A DNA stretch of 64,000 nt. It comes from Lacrimispora defluvii. GTDB lineage: Bacteria; Bacillota; Clostridia; Lachnospirales; Lachnospiraceae. The notes beneath the pieces are model-generated. The model did not search any database. It was not told the DNA's origin and saw only the letters and a program-made list of their open reading frames with translations. Shown piece after piece: positions 45,492 through 54,859 of the stretch; the stretch's first letter is position 1, and each line of letters begins with the position of its first letter. Location of the stretch: assembly GCA_013036995.1 (NCBI GenBank), contig JAAOXG010000019.1, forward strand, positions 1 through 64,000, given 5' to 3'. Made by a program: the position numbers and the translations under genes.

Positions 45492-48400
45492 ATGAAAGTA
45501 TCACAGATAACTGCCAATGCTTTTTGGAAGGGTGAAACCGGAGTTAAGGCATTGGTGGAAGATCAGGGAAAAGAATATAAAGCAAGTCTTCATATCAAGG
45601 GTAGTCAGGTATTTGACTACTCTTGTTCCTGCGCTCAGGGGAATTCCTACCGTGGGATGTGCCCTCACTGTCAGGCTCTTTTTAAGGCTTATGAAGAACA
45701 GGAATCAGGAAACCAGGGAAAACCGGTTACCACTTCTGCCCAGGCGAGAGCCATGATCCGCGAGTATACCAACGGGGAAGTTGCCCGAATTATGAGTGGG
45801 GGCCAGGAAGAACAGATTTCACTTCTGGTATCCGTTCTGGTTAACCGCAGAGAGGTGAAACTGGAAGTAAAGCTTGGCAGGGACCGCCTTTATCTTATTA
45901 AGGATTTAGCGGCGTTTGCAGATGCAATGGATCATGGAACTTATGTGGAATATGGCAAAAATCTTGCTTTTTATCATAACCGGTCTGTTTTTGTAAAGGA
46001 TAGCCGTCCGCTTCTTGACTTTTTGCTGGAATCCATCAACGCATATTGCGAACAATATGAGCAGATGCAGAAAAGCTCCTTTTCCGCACGTCCTGTCATG
46101 CGTTATTTAAACTTAAGCAAGACGGCAAGAGACCGGTTCTTTGGGATTATGAAAGGCACGACTTTGGAGTTTGAGGATCACAGGGGGGAGAAAAGACAGC
46201 TGAAGATCTCAGGGCGTAATCCGGATCTGACTGTGACGGCGGCCCGAGAGGGCAGAGATGGAGTCCGTATATCCATAGACAAGAAGCTCCTGGTCATAAA
46301 GGGAGAAAACCGTCTGTACCTTGGAGATTTAAAAAATCTGTCTTGTTGTGACCAGCCTTGCAGTGAGACCCTTGGTGTTTTTTTGGATCAGATGATGAGC
46401 GGTTATGGCATGGAGTGTGAAACCGTAATTAATAATAAGGATATGCCTCTTTTTTATGAACGGGTATTAAAACGGATCGCTTCTTACTGTACCATTGATT
46501 CGGGCAGCCTTGATCTGGAGTCTTTTAAACCGGAGGAACTAAGAGCCAGGTTTGATTTTGACAGTGATGGTCCCAGTAAGCTGATTTTACGTCCCACCCT
46601 TTCTTATGGCACCTATTCCTTTCAGCCCGTTGAAGATGAAAAATTGCCCCGAACCGTCTGCAGAGATGTTCCGGGGGAATTCCGCATCAGCCAGATGATC
46701 ACAAAGTATTTTAAATACAGGGAATATGAATCAGATTATCCGGCGATCAGGGATGACGAGGAAGCAGTATACCGTCTTCTTACAGAAGGAATCAGAGAAT
46801 TCATGACTGTAGGAGAGGTTTATTTTTCTGAATCATTTAAAAAACTGAAAGTGCTTCCGCCTCCTAAAATTTCTGTGGGTGTGAAAAGTACAGGAAACTG
46901 GCTTGAGCTGGATGTGGATGCAGGAGAATTAACCGGTCAGGATTTGGCCAGGCTTTTATCTGAATACAGCAGAAAAAAGAAATATTACCGGCTGAAAAGC
47001 GGAGAATTCGTTAATCTTGAGGATAATGGTCTCATTACCATCGCAAAGCTTGTTGAAGGACTGGGATTAAATCCCGGTGAGATGGAGAATAAAAATTTCC
47101 GCCTTCCTAAATACAGGGCTCTTTATCTGGATGGTCTTTTTAAAGAAGAAAGCGGCATAACATTATACAGGGACCAGCTGTACAAAGCAGTAGTACGGGG
47201 GATGAAATCCGTAGAGGACAGCGATTTTGAGATACCGGATTCCCTTAAGTCTGTGCTCAGAGGATACCAAAAAACGGGATACCGCTGGCTTAAGACTCTG
47301 GACAAATATGGATTCGGCGGAATCCTGGCTGATGACATGGGACTTGGAAAGACCATTCAGGTCATAGCATTAATCCTTGATGAAGCCCAGAGAAATCCGG
47401 AGGCCAGCTTTCTGGTCGTCTGTCCGGCTTCTCTTGTCTATAACTGGGAAAATGAGATCCATCTCTTTGCTCCGTCATTACAGGTAAGAACTGTTACTGG
47501 TACGGCACCAGAGAGAGAAGAGCAGTTAGGGAATTTAGAGAAGGGAACTGTGGTCGTCACTTCCTACGATCTGCTGAAACGAGATATAGACCTTTATGAA
47601 GGAATACCATTCCGTTTCCAGATCATTGATGAGGCCCAGTACATCAAGAACGCTTCTACCCAGAGTGCAAAGGCCGTAAAATCAGTGGAGGCCGTGTGCA
47701 GGTTTGCCTTGACCGGTACCCCCATCGAAAACCGCCTTTCTGAACTTTGGAGTATCTTTGATTTCCTGATGCCTGGTTTCCTTTTCCATTACCAGAAATT
47801 TAAGAAAGAGTATGAAATGCCTATTGTAAAGAACCAGGAGCAATGGGTATTAGAAAGCCTTCACCGCCTGATCGGTCCTTTTATTTTACGAAGACTGAAA
47901 AAAGACGTATTAAAGGAGCTGCCTGACAAGCTGGAGACTGTGGTTTACTCTGCTTTTGAAAGAGAGCAAAAGGATTTATATACAGCCAATGCCTACCGTT
48001 TAAAGACAGAACTGGAAAGCAGGGAAGGCAGAAGCGGAAGAGATAACATACAGATACTGGCAGAGCTTACAAGGCTGCGTCAGATCTGCTGTGATCCCCA
48101 TTTATGCTATGATAATTACAGAGGAGATTCAGCAAAACTGGAAACCTGCGTTGATTTAATTAAGAATGGGGTGGAAGGAGGACATAAGATCCTTTTATTT
48201 TCCCAGTTTACCTCCATGCTTGAGATCATTGAAAAAAGGCTTAAGGGAGAAGGGATTTCCTGCTATATGCTCACAGGGGGCACGCCCAAGGAAGAACGGC
48301 TTCATATGGTTAATTCCTTTAAAAATGATGAGATTCCCCTGTTTCTTATTTCCTTAAAAGCAGGTGGAACGGGTCTTAATTTAACCGCTGCGGATATGGT

Positions 48401-48638
48401 GATTCACTTTGATCCATGGTGGAACGTAGCAGCGCAGAATCAGGCCACAGACCGGGCTCACAGAATTGGACAGGATAAGCAGGTGACGGTATTTAAGCTG
48501 ATTACAAAAGGAACGATTGAAGAAAATATTTTAAAACTGCAGGAATCCAAACGGGATCTGGCAGAACAGATTATAACAGAGGGTACAGTTTCCTTAAGCA
48601 ATCTGACGAAAGAAGATTTGCTGGGGCTGCTGGATTAA
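45492..48638 (+). CDS. SWIM-type zinc finger SNF2 family DEAD/DEAH helicase
   Basis: 1048 residues. N-terminal SWIM zinc finger (FDYSCSCAQGNSYRGMCPHC, split at about 43-62), a central SNF2-associated region, then the SNF2 ATPase: Walker A DDMGLGKTIQ (about 613-622), DEAQ box (about 713), FALTGTPIENR, and the C-terminal helicase lobe with LISLKAGGTGLNLTAA and QATDRAHRIGQ (about 980). dsDNA translocase likely involved in chromatin or transcription complex remodelling; the bacterial role is not established. 21 bp after argS, possibly co-transcribed. Confidence 0.94.
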   Translation: MKVSQITANAFWKGETGVKALVEDQGKEYKASLHIKGSQVFDYSCSCAQGNSYRGMCPHCQALFKAYEEQESGNQGKPVTTSAQARAMIREYTNGEVARIMSGGQEEQISLLVSVLVNRREVKLEVKLGRDRLYLIKDLAAFADAMDHGTYVEYGKNLAFYHNRSVFVKDSRPLLDFLLESINAYCEQYEQMQKSSFSARPVMRYLNLSKTARDRFFGIMKGTTLEFEDHRGEKRQLKISGRNPDLTVTAAREGRDGVRISIDKKLLVIKGENRLYLGDLKNLSCCDQPCSETLGVFLDQMMSGYGMECETVINNKDMPLFYERVLKRIASYCTIDSGSLDLESFKPEELRARFDFDSDGPSKLILRPTLSYGTYSFQPVEDEKLPRTVCRDVPGEFRISQMITKYFKYREYESDYPAIRDDEEAVYRLLTEGIREFMTVGEVYFSESFKKLKVLPPPKISVGVKSTGNWLELDVDAGELTGQDLARLLSEYSRKKKYYRLKSGEFVNLEDNGLITIAKLVEGLGLNPGEMENKNFRLPKYRALYLDGLFKEESGITLYRDQLYKAVVRGMKSVEDSDFEIPDSLKSVLRGYQKTGYRWLKTLDKYGFGGILADDMGLGKTIQVIALILDEAQRNPEASFLVVCPASLVYNWENEIHLFAPSLQVRTVTGTAPEREEQLGNLEKGTVVVTSYDLLKRDIDLYEGIPFRFQIIDEAQYIKNASTQSAKAVKSVEAVCRFALTGTPIENRLSELWSIFDFLMPGFLFHYQKFKKEYEMPIVKNQEQWVLESLHRLIGPFILRRLKKDVLKELPDKLETVVYSAFEREQKDLYTANAYRLKTELESREGRSGRDNIQILAELTRLRQICCDPHLCYDNYRGDSAKLETCVDLIKNGVEGGHKILLFSQFTSMLEIIEKRLKGEGISCYMLTGGTPKEERLHMVNSFKNDEIPLFLISLKAGGTGLNLTAADMVIHFDPWWNVAAQNQATDRAHRIGQDKQVTVFKLITKGTIEENILKLQESKRDLAEQIITEGTVSLSNLTKEDLLGLLD

Positions 48639-48657
48639 AGAAAGGACAGGGTGAGTC

Positions 48658-49281
48658 ATGAAAGTATTACTTTTAAATGGAAGTCCTCATAAAGAGGGCT
48701 GTACCAATCGGGCCTTACTTGAAGTGGAGGGGGCTTTACATGCAGAGGGAATTCACACAGAACTGGTTCATTTGGGCAATAAAGCCATTCACGGCTGTAT
48801 CGCATGCGGAACATGCATGAAAATTGGCACCTGTGTATTTGAGGATGATCCCGTCAATGAGTTTATTGAAAAGATGAAGAAGGCAGATGGCCTTATCGTA
48901 GGCTCACCGGTTTATTACGCATCTGCCAATGGGGCTCTTTTTTCCTTTCTTGACCGTCTTTTTTACGCAGGGGGCAGAGAGTTTGCTTACAAGCCGGGAG
49001 CAGCCATCGCTTCTGCCAGAAGAGCGGGCACGACTGCAACCCTTGACGCCTTAAATAAGTATTTTACCATTGCCCAGATGCCTTTGGTTTCCTCTTCCTA
49101 TTGGAATATGGTACATGGAAGAACTCCTGAGGAAGTGGAGCAGGATTTAGAAGGCCTTTATACTATGAGAACACTTGGAAAAAATATGGCATGGCTTTTA
49201 AAATGCATTGAGTCTGGAAAGTCAGCAGGAATCAGTCTTCCGGAGAAAGAGGAAAAGGTCTGGACAAATTTTATCCGTTAA
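48658..49281 (+). CDS. Flavodoxin-fold NAD(P)H-dependent FMN reductase family protein
   Basis: 207 residues. The start MKVLLLNGSPHKEGCTNRAL binds FMN phosphate, GSPVYYASANGALFSFLDRL contacts the flavin. A CIACGTCMKIGTC cluster (about 46-58) is typical of iron-sulfur flavoprotein-like members of the family. Substrate unknown. 19 bp after the SNF2 gene. Confidence 0.88.
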   Translation: MKVLLLNGSPHKEGCTNRALLEVEGALHAEGIHTELVHLGNKAIHGCIACGTCMKIGTCVFEDDPVNEFIEKMKKADGLIVGSPVYYASANGALFSFLDRLFYAGGREFAYKPGAAIASARRAGTTATLDALNKYFTIAQMPLVSSSYWNMVHGRTPEEVEQDLEGLYTMRTLGKNMAWLLKCIESGKSAGISLPEKEEKVWTNFIR

Positions 49282-49297
49282 AATTCCAAAAATATCC

Positions 49298-49325
49298 TTT
49301 ACATTTCTTCTGGGTGGTGTATAAT
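49298..49325 (+). promoter_or_regulatory. Promoter of nrdDG
   Basis: TTTACA (49298-49303), 16-bp spacer, TATAAT (49320-49325). Confidence 0.78.
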
Positions 49326-49331
49326 TAAAAA

Positions 49332-49377
49332 GCACTATATGTAGTGTGAAGAGAGAAGCTTACACAAAATATTGAAT
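49332..49377 (+). promoter_or_regulatory. Tandem NrdR boxes upstream of nrdD
   Basis: Box 1 GCACTATATGTAGTGT (49332-49347) matches the consensus ACACWATATATWGTGT at 14 of 16 positions; box 2 ACACAAAATATTGAAT (49362-49377) at 13 of 16. Their centres are 30 bp apart, about three helical turns, as in known NrdR sites. They cover the region just after the -10, so binding would block initiation. nrdR itself lies 7.5 kb upstream. Confidence 0.87.
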
Positions 49378-49394
49378 AGGTTAGGGTGACAGGA

Positions 49395-51524
49395 ATGATA
49401 AAAGTACAAAAGCGCGACGGCAGAATTGTGGAGTATGACAGAGATAAGATCATTAAGGCGATACTCAAGGCGAATGCTGAGGTGGAGCCTACTGAGCAGG
49501 CTGGCGAAGACATGATAGATGCCATTTTAGATGATGTGGAAAGCCGTTCAGAAGATGTGATGAATGTGGAAACCATTCAGGACATGATCGAAAGCGGTCT
49601 TGTAAACAACAATAAATATACACTATCTAAAAAGTATATCATTTACCGTTACCAAAGAGCATTGTTACGGAAAGCCAATACAACGGATGAATCAATTTTA
49701 AAACTGATTAAGAATGAGAATAAAGAACTGGCTGAGGAAAACTCCAACAAGAATACCATTCTTGCTTCGACTCAGAGAGATTACATTGCAGGAGAAGTAT
49801 CCAGAGATTTAACAAAGAGAATGCTTCTGCCGGAACGGATTTCTCTTGCCCATGAACAGGGCTCCATTCATTTTCATGATGCCGATTATTTTGTCCAGCC
49901 GATTTTTAACTGCTGCCTGATCAACATCGGTGATATGCTGGATAATGGCACTGTGATGAATGAAAAGATGATTGAAAGCCCCAAAAGCTTTCAGGTGGCC
50001 TGTACCGTCATGACCCAGATTATTGCGGCTGTTGCCAGCAACCAGTACGGAGGCCAGTCTGTGGATATCCGTCACCTGGGAAAATATCTGCGGAAAAGCA
50101 GCAATAAATTCCACAAACAGATCAAAGAAGAATTTGGTGATTCCGTATCGGAAGAGATGATAGAGAAGATGGCATCCATTCGTTTAAGGGATGAACTGAA
50201 GTCTGGTGTTCAGACCATTCAGTATCAGATCAATACTCTGATGACCACCAATGGACAGGCACCTTTTGTGACGCTGTTTTTATGCCTGGATGAACAGGAT
50301 GAATATATTAATGAAAATGCCATGATAGTGGAAGAAGTTCTCCGCCAGAGACTGGAAGGCATCAAGAATGAATCCGGTGTCTATGTAACGCCGGCATTTC
50401 CAAAGCTGATTTATGTTCTTGATGAGAACAACTGTTTAAAGGGCGGAAGATATGATTATATCACAAAGCTTGCAGTTTCGTGCTCCTCCAAACGCATGTA
50501 TCCGGACTATATTTCCGCAAAGAAAATGCGGGAATACTATGAAGGCAATGTATTCAGCTGTATGGGCTGCCGCAGCTTCCTTTCTCCCTGGAAGGATGAG
50601 AACGGAAACTATAAGTTTGAAGGCAGATTTAATCAGGGTGTGGTAAGCTTAAACCTTCCCCAGATTGGAATCATAGCAAAGGGAGATGAGGAAACCTTCT
50701 GGAACCTTTTAGAGGAGAGGTTAAGTCTTTGTTATGAAGCGCTGATGTGCAGGCATAAATCACTGGAAGGAACCGTATCTGATGTAAGTCCGATTCATTG
50801 GCAGTATGGAGCTATTGCAAGGCTGAAAAAAGGAGAGACCATCGATGCTCTGCTTCATGGCGGGTATTCCACGATCTCTCTTGGATATATTGGTTTGTAT
50901 GAGACCACAAAGCTTATGAAAGGGGTCAGCCACACCACACCTGAGGGTGAGGAGTTTGCCCTTCGCATTATGAACCATATGCGGGAGGCGGTTGACAGAT
51001 GGAAAGAGGAGACAGGTCTTGGTTTCGGTCTTTACGGAACTCCGGCAGAATCTCTTTGCTACCGTTTTGCCAAAATTGACAGAGAACGTTTTGGCAGTAT
51101 CCCTGATGTAACGGATAAGGGTTATTATACTAACTCCTATCATGTAGACGTAAGAGAGCATATCGATGCCTTTACGAAATTTAATTTTGAAAGCCAGTTC
51201 CAGAAGATTTCTTCCGGCGGCGCTATTTCCTATGTGGAAGTTCCCAACATGCGTCACAATTTAGAAGCTATGGAAGATGTGGTTAAGTTTATCTACGATA
51301 ACATTCAGTATGCTGAATTCAATACCAAGTCAGACTATTGCCAGGCATGCGGATATGACGGAGAGATTATTATTAACGATGACATGGAATGGGAATGCCC
51401 TCAGTGCCATAATAAAGATAAAAACCGCATGAACGTAACAAGAAGAACCTGCGGTTATTTAGGAGAAAATTTCTGGAACACAGGAAAGACGAAAGAAATT
51501 AAATCCCGAGTACTGCATCTGTAG
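49395..51524 (+). CDS. nrdD: Anaerobic ribonucleoside-triphosphate reductase (class III)
   Basis: Reduces ribonucleotides to deoxyribonucleotides without oxygen, using a glycyl radical. 709 residues from the ATG at 49395; an upstream GTG adds three residues and is less likely. N-terminal ATP-cone (MIKVQKRDGRIVEYDRDKIIKAI), catalytic barrel, zinc site CQAC...CPQC near the C terminus, and the glycyl radical loop RRTCGYLGENFWN. nrdG follows 9 bp later. Confidence 0.97.
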   Translation: MIKVQKRDGRIVEYDRDKIIKAILKANAEVEPTEQAGEDMIDAILDDVESRSEDVMNVETIQDMIESGLVNNNKYTLSKKYIIYRYQRALLRKANTTDESILKLIKNENKELAEENSNKNTILASTQRDYIAGEVSRDLTKRMLLPERISLAHEQGSIHFHDADYFVQPIFNCCLINIGDMLDNGTVMNEKMIESPKSFQVACTVMTQIIAAVASNQYGGQSVDIRHLGKYLRKSSNKFHKQIKEEFGDSVSEEMIEKMASIRLRDELKSGVQTIQYQINTLMTTNGQAPFVTLFLCLDEQDEYINENAMIVEEVLRQRLEGIKNESGVYVTPAFPKLIYVLDENNCLKGGRYDYITKLAVSCSSKRMYPDYISAKKMREYYEGNVFSCMGCRSFLSPWKDENGNYKFEGRFNQGVVSLNLPQIGIIAKGDEETFWNLLEERLSLCYEALMCRHKSLEGTVSDVSPIHWQYGAIARLKKGETIDALLHGGYSTISLGYIGLYETTKLMKGVSHTTPEGEEFALRIMNHMREAVDRWKEETGLGFGLYGTPAESLCYRFAKIDRERFGSIPDVTDKGYYTNSYHVDVREHIDAFTKFNFESQFQKISSGGAISYVEVPNMRHNLEAMEDVVKFIYDNIQYAEFNTKSDYCQACGYDGEIIINDDMEWECPQCHNKDKNRMNVTRRTCGYLGENFWNTGKTKEIKSRVLHL

Positions 51525-51533
51525 GAGGCCGCC

Positions 51534-52052
51534 ATGTACTATGCGATAATAAAACCTGCCGATGTTGCCAATGGACCTGGCGTGAGAGTGTCCTTGTTTG
51601 TCAGTGGGTGTACTCATTACTGTAAGGGCTGCTTTAATGCAGAGGCATGGGATTTTCACTATGGAAAAGAGTATACAAAAGAAACCAGTGAACAGATTAT
51701 CCGTAATTTGGATCACAGCTATATAGCAGGGCTCACCCTTTTGGGAGGGGAGCCCCTGCATCCGGAAAACCAGACAGAAGTTCTTAAACTGGTAGAAGAA
51801 GTACGCCGCCGGTTCCCCGATAAAACCATCTGGTGCTATACAGGATATGATTTTGAGGCGGATATTTTAGGAGATATGGTTAAAAATATTCCCCAGACCA
51901 GAAGAATATTAGATTGCCTGGATGTATTGGTAGATGGTAAGTTTGTGGAAGAAAAAAAAGATTTAAAACTTCGTTTTAAAGGATCCTCCAACCAGAGGAT
52001 TATAAAGGTCCCGGAATCACTGGCTCATCGGGAAGTCATATTGTGGGAATAA
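51534..52052 (+). CDS. nrdG: Anaerobic ribonucleotide reductase activating protein (radical SAM)
   Basis: 172 residues. The radical SAM motif CTHYCKGC (CxxxCxxC) binds the 4Fe-4S cluster, followed by TLLGGEPL for SAM. Generates the glycyl radical on NrdD. Site TAGGAGGCCGCC. Last gene of the nrdDG operon. Confidence 0.97.
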   Translation: MYYAIIKPADVANGPGVRVSLFVSGCTHYCKGCFNAEAWDFHYGKEYTKETSEQIIRNLDHSYIAGLTLLGGEPLHPENQTEVLKLVEEVRRRFPDKTIWCYTGYDFEADILGDMVKNIPQTRRILDCLDVLVDGKFVEEKKDLKLRFKGSSNQRIIKVPESLAHREVILWE

Positions 52053-52053
52053 C

Positions 52054-52103
52054 AAACAGGGTGCCATCCGATGCCGTAAGGACAGTGGATGCACCCTGTT
52101 TTT
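52054..52103. terminator. Bidirectional terminator between nrdG and a MATE gene
   Basis: AAACAGGGTGC-CATCC pairs with GGATGCACCCTGTTT; T-rich on both strands (TTTTT plus; GTTTGTT minus). Confidence 0.85.
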
Positions 52104-52111
52104 GACAGTTA

Positions 52112-53524
52112 TCAGTTTGCTTCTGGCTGTAGGACACTGCCAGTAAGATGATACTCCAGGCAGACTCTGCGGATTTCAATAATGCCGATAATAAGTGCAA
52201 ATAATCCGGTGCAGATATTGCTGACGGCCATGACCACACCAACGCTGGAACTTCCCATTTTCGTAAAATTCTGCAGATACCAAAGTACCGGAATCCGGAA
52301 TACAAATACCCGGCAGAAATTAATGGCCAGTGTGATTTTTGTCCTTCCAAATCCGTACAACAGCGCAAGAACGGATGCATTAATACCAAGAGGTACTGCT
52401 CCATAGGCTTCAAACCGGTAAATCGATGCAATCATATCTGCAAATTCTTTGTTATCACCTGCATAAAGCCTGCTGATCTGTCCTAAAAAAATCAGGGATA
52501 ATGACATTAGGAAAGCTCCCAGAAGCACATTAATCACAAAAATACAGCCAAATGCTTTCAGGGCACGTTCTGGCTTACCAGCCCCCATATTCTGACTGAT
52601 AATGGCGGAACCGCCCTCCTGAAACCCGTTTTGGGGCATGGTAGTAATACCGCCGATGTTATTGGAGATTCCAAGAGCTCCCACAGTCAGTGCACTGTAA
52701 ATTGTACTCATGGAATTAATAACAACTTTTCCAAGAGAAAAAGCGATTTTCTCTATAATAACCGGTATGGACAGTGTGAGCATGGGTACAATCACTGCAG
52801 ATTTTAAACTGATGCTGTGAAGGGAAAGGCCAAATGCATTGTCTTTCTGGTTCAAATTTTTTATTGCAGCTGCCAGGATAAAAATCTGGGAAATTATGGT
52901 TGCAACGGAGATCATATTGATTCCTCCTCCCATTATATAAACGAAAAAAGCAGTTAAAGAAAGTTTAATTACAATGACACCCATATTTAAGTTTAAGATT
53001 CTGCGGGAATTTCCTCTGGCTCTTTCTATGGCAATATAGACGTTGTTAAAAAAGCTGATGACCATACCGATCAGTTCCAGGCGGAAGTACTGGGTTCCTT
53101 CTGTAATGAAGCTCTCAGGTGTTTTAGCAAGTTTAAGAAACTGGGGAGCAGCAGGCATTAAAACAAGAAGAATGACTGCTCCTAATAAGCCGCACATGGC
53201 AAACAGGCTGCTGACTCGTTTTTTTACCAGGTTAAAATCTCCTGCACCGTATGCCTCACTGATTTTTATACTGGATCCGATTGCAAGGCCGCCGCCCAGT
53301 GCAGATAGTGTTAAACCGATTTGGGAAAGATAGGCGACTGCGGAAACGGAGGTTGCGCCGATATGGGCAGCCATCATGGAATCAAATATTTTAAAAAGCT
53401 GATTTAAGCTTTGATAAAGGGCCAGCGGTGTTCCCACATAGAGAACCACCCTCCACATGTTGGCATGAAGTGCAAAATCACGGAATTTTTCATCTTTAGC
53501 AGATAATGTTGCTTTCTCTGACAT
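52112..53524 (-). CDS. MATE family efflux transporter
   Basis: 470 residues from the ATG at 53524 (AGGAG seven bases upstream); a longer reading to 53641 lacks a site. About 12 membrane helices in two homologous halves (GTPLALYQSLNQLFKIFDSMMAA ... and SIPVIIEKIAFSLGKVVINSM). MATE pumps export drugs, dyes or metabolites with Na+ or H+; substrate not predictable. Monocistronic. Confidence 0.92.
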   Translation of the reverse strand: MSEKATLSAKDEKFRDFALHANMWRVVLYVGTPLALYQSLNQLFKIFDSMMAAHIGATSVSAVAYLSQIGLTLSALGGGLAIGSSIKISEAYGAGDFNLVKKRVSSLFAMCGLLGAVILLVLMPAAPQFLKLAKTPESFITEGTQYFRLELIGMVISFFNNVYIAIERARGNSRRILNLNMGVIVIKLSLTAFFVYIMGGGINMISVATIISQIFILAAAIKNLNQKDNAFGLSLHSISLKSAVIVPMLTLSIPVIIEKIAFSLGKVVINSMSTIYSALTVGALGISNNIGGITTMPQNGFQEGGSAIISQNMGAGKPERALKAFGCIFVINVLLGAFLMSLSLIFLGQISRLYAGDNKEFADMIASIYRFEAYGAVPLGINASVLALLYGFGRTKITLAINFCRVFVFRIPVLWYLQNFTKMGSSSVGVVMAVSNICTGLFALIIGIIEIRRVCLEYHLTGSVLQPEAN

Positions 53525-53657
53525 GGTATATCTCCTCTTCTGTTCTATCATTATTCGCGCTCTATTAGCATAAGGCAAAGAAAAAATAAAATCTACTAAT
53601 TTTATGATATATTTAGCCAATACTACAGATTTTTTGTTCACTTTCGGCTGCTCTTTG

Positions 53658-53686
53658 TTTTCAAGCAGAAAAAGATGTGTTATAGT
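53658..53686 (+). promoter_or_regulatory. Promoter of the YoaK-PPC pair
   Basis: TTTTCA (53658-53663), 17-bp spacer, TATAGT (53681-53686). The -35 is only a partial match. Confidence 0.5.
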
Positions 53687-53713
53687 AAGCTTTGGAAAGG
53701 CAGGTGATGGAAC

Positions 53714-54418
53714 TTGTTCCTGAATAAATTGGAAGGACAGATGTCGGAAGCTGTGTCAACGGGAATCATACTTACGTTGTCCGGCGGCTTGCAGGACGCA
53801 TATACCTACTTTTACAGGGGAAAGGTATTTGCCAATGCCCAGACAGGCAATATTATCATTTTCGCCCACAATATCATGAATGGAAGCTGGCAAACAGCGT
53901 TTCACTATCTGATGCCAATACTGGCGTTTGTTGCAGGAATCTACGTTTCTGAGGTGATCAGAGGAAAATACAGAGACAGTAAGAGGATACACTGGCGGCA
54001 GATTGTAGTGGCTGCGGAGATGGTGCTTTTGCTTCTGGTGGGATTTATGCCAAACACCCTGGATCTGGCAGCCAATGCCATGGTATCCTTTGTCTGTGCC
54101 ATGCAGGTAGAGGCGTTTCGAAAGATGAAGGGCAGTGCCTTTGCCAGTACCATGTGTATCGGCAATTTAAGAAGTGCCACTGAGATGCTCTACCGGTACC
54201 GTCAGACCAGAGACAGGGAGAATCTTGAAAAATGTCTCCGTTATTATGGTGTGATCCTGTTTTTTGCCATGGGAGCTGGGGCAGGTAGTTTTCTGGTACC
54301 TTTATTTGCAGAAAAAACCATTTGGTTTTCCTGCATCCTTTTAGTTTTTGCATTTGGTATTATGTTTGTGAAAGAGAATCATGAAACAGTTGAAGCAGGT
54401 GAAACAGACAGGAGGTAA
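53714..54418 (+). CDS. YoaK family (DUF1275) membrane protein
   Basis: 234 residues from a TTG with AGGTGATGG upstream; homologues also have an N-terminal ...QMSE segment, so the TTG is preferred over the ATG at 53741. About six membrane helices; LSGGLQDAYTYFYRGKVFANAQTGNIIIF (split over residues 22-50) is the family core. Function not established. Followed by the PPC-domain gene at 6 bp. Confidence 0.88.
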   Translation: MFLNKLEGQMSEAVSTGIILTLSGGLQDAYTYFYRGKVFANAQTGNIIIFAHNIMNGSWQTAFHYLMPILAFVAGIYVSEVIRGKYRDSKRIHWRQIVVAAEMVLLLLVGFMPNTLDLAANAMVSFVCAMQVEAFRKMKGSAFASTMCIGNLRSATEMLYRYRQTRDRENLEKCLRYYGVILFFAMGAGAGSFLVPLFAEKTIWFSCILLVFAFGIMFVKENHETVEAGETDRR

Positions 54419-54424
54419 ACAGAT

Positions 54425-54859
54425 ATGGAATACAGAAAATTTGAACATACATTTGTAATTCGGCTGGATCCGGGAGAAGAGATTTTGACCAGTCTGACCC
54501 AGCTTTGTAAAAAAGAAGGGATCAGGCTTGCATCAGTTACCGGTCTGGGCGCAGCCGGCACCATTCAGCTTGGAGTTTATGACACGGAAAAGAAACAGTA
54601 TTACAGCCATGAGTTCAAGGGACTTTATGAGATCGCATCTCTTATGGGCAGTATTACTGAAAAAGACGGAGAGCCTTATCTCCATCTTCATATGGTCATT
54701 GGAAATCCCCACAATGGAGAATGCCACAGCGGTCATCTGGGACGTGCAGTCATCAGCGCGACAGGAGAAATCATCGTTACAGAAATTCCCGGCAGTGTTG
54801 GCAGAAGAGCGGATGAGACAGTGGGATTAAATTTATTTGAATTTATGAATGAGGATTAA
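54425..54859 (+). CDS. PPC (DUF296) domain-containing protein
   Basis: 144 residues, a stand-alone PPC/ALOG-like domain. HLHMVIGNPHNG and CHSGHL carry the clustered His/Cys that bind metal in structures of the family; ASVTGLGAAGTIQLGVYD is the N-terminal signature. In plants the domain accompanies AT-hooks; bacterial single-domain forms have unknown function despite the DNA-binding label. Co-transcribed with YoaK; its stop overlaps that of the convergent LysR gene. Confidence 0.87.
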   Translation: MEYRKFEHTFVIRLDPGEEILTSLTQLCKKEGIRLASVTGLGAAGTIQLGVYDTEKKQYYSHEFKGLYEIASLMGSITEKDGEPYLHLHMVIGNPHNGECHSGHLGRAVISATGEIIVTEIPGSVGRRADETVGLNLFEFMNED

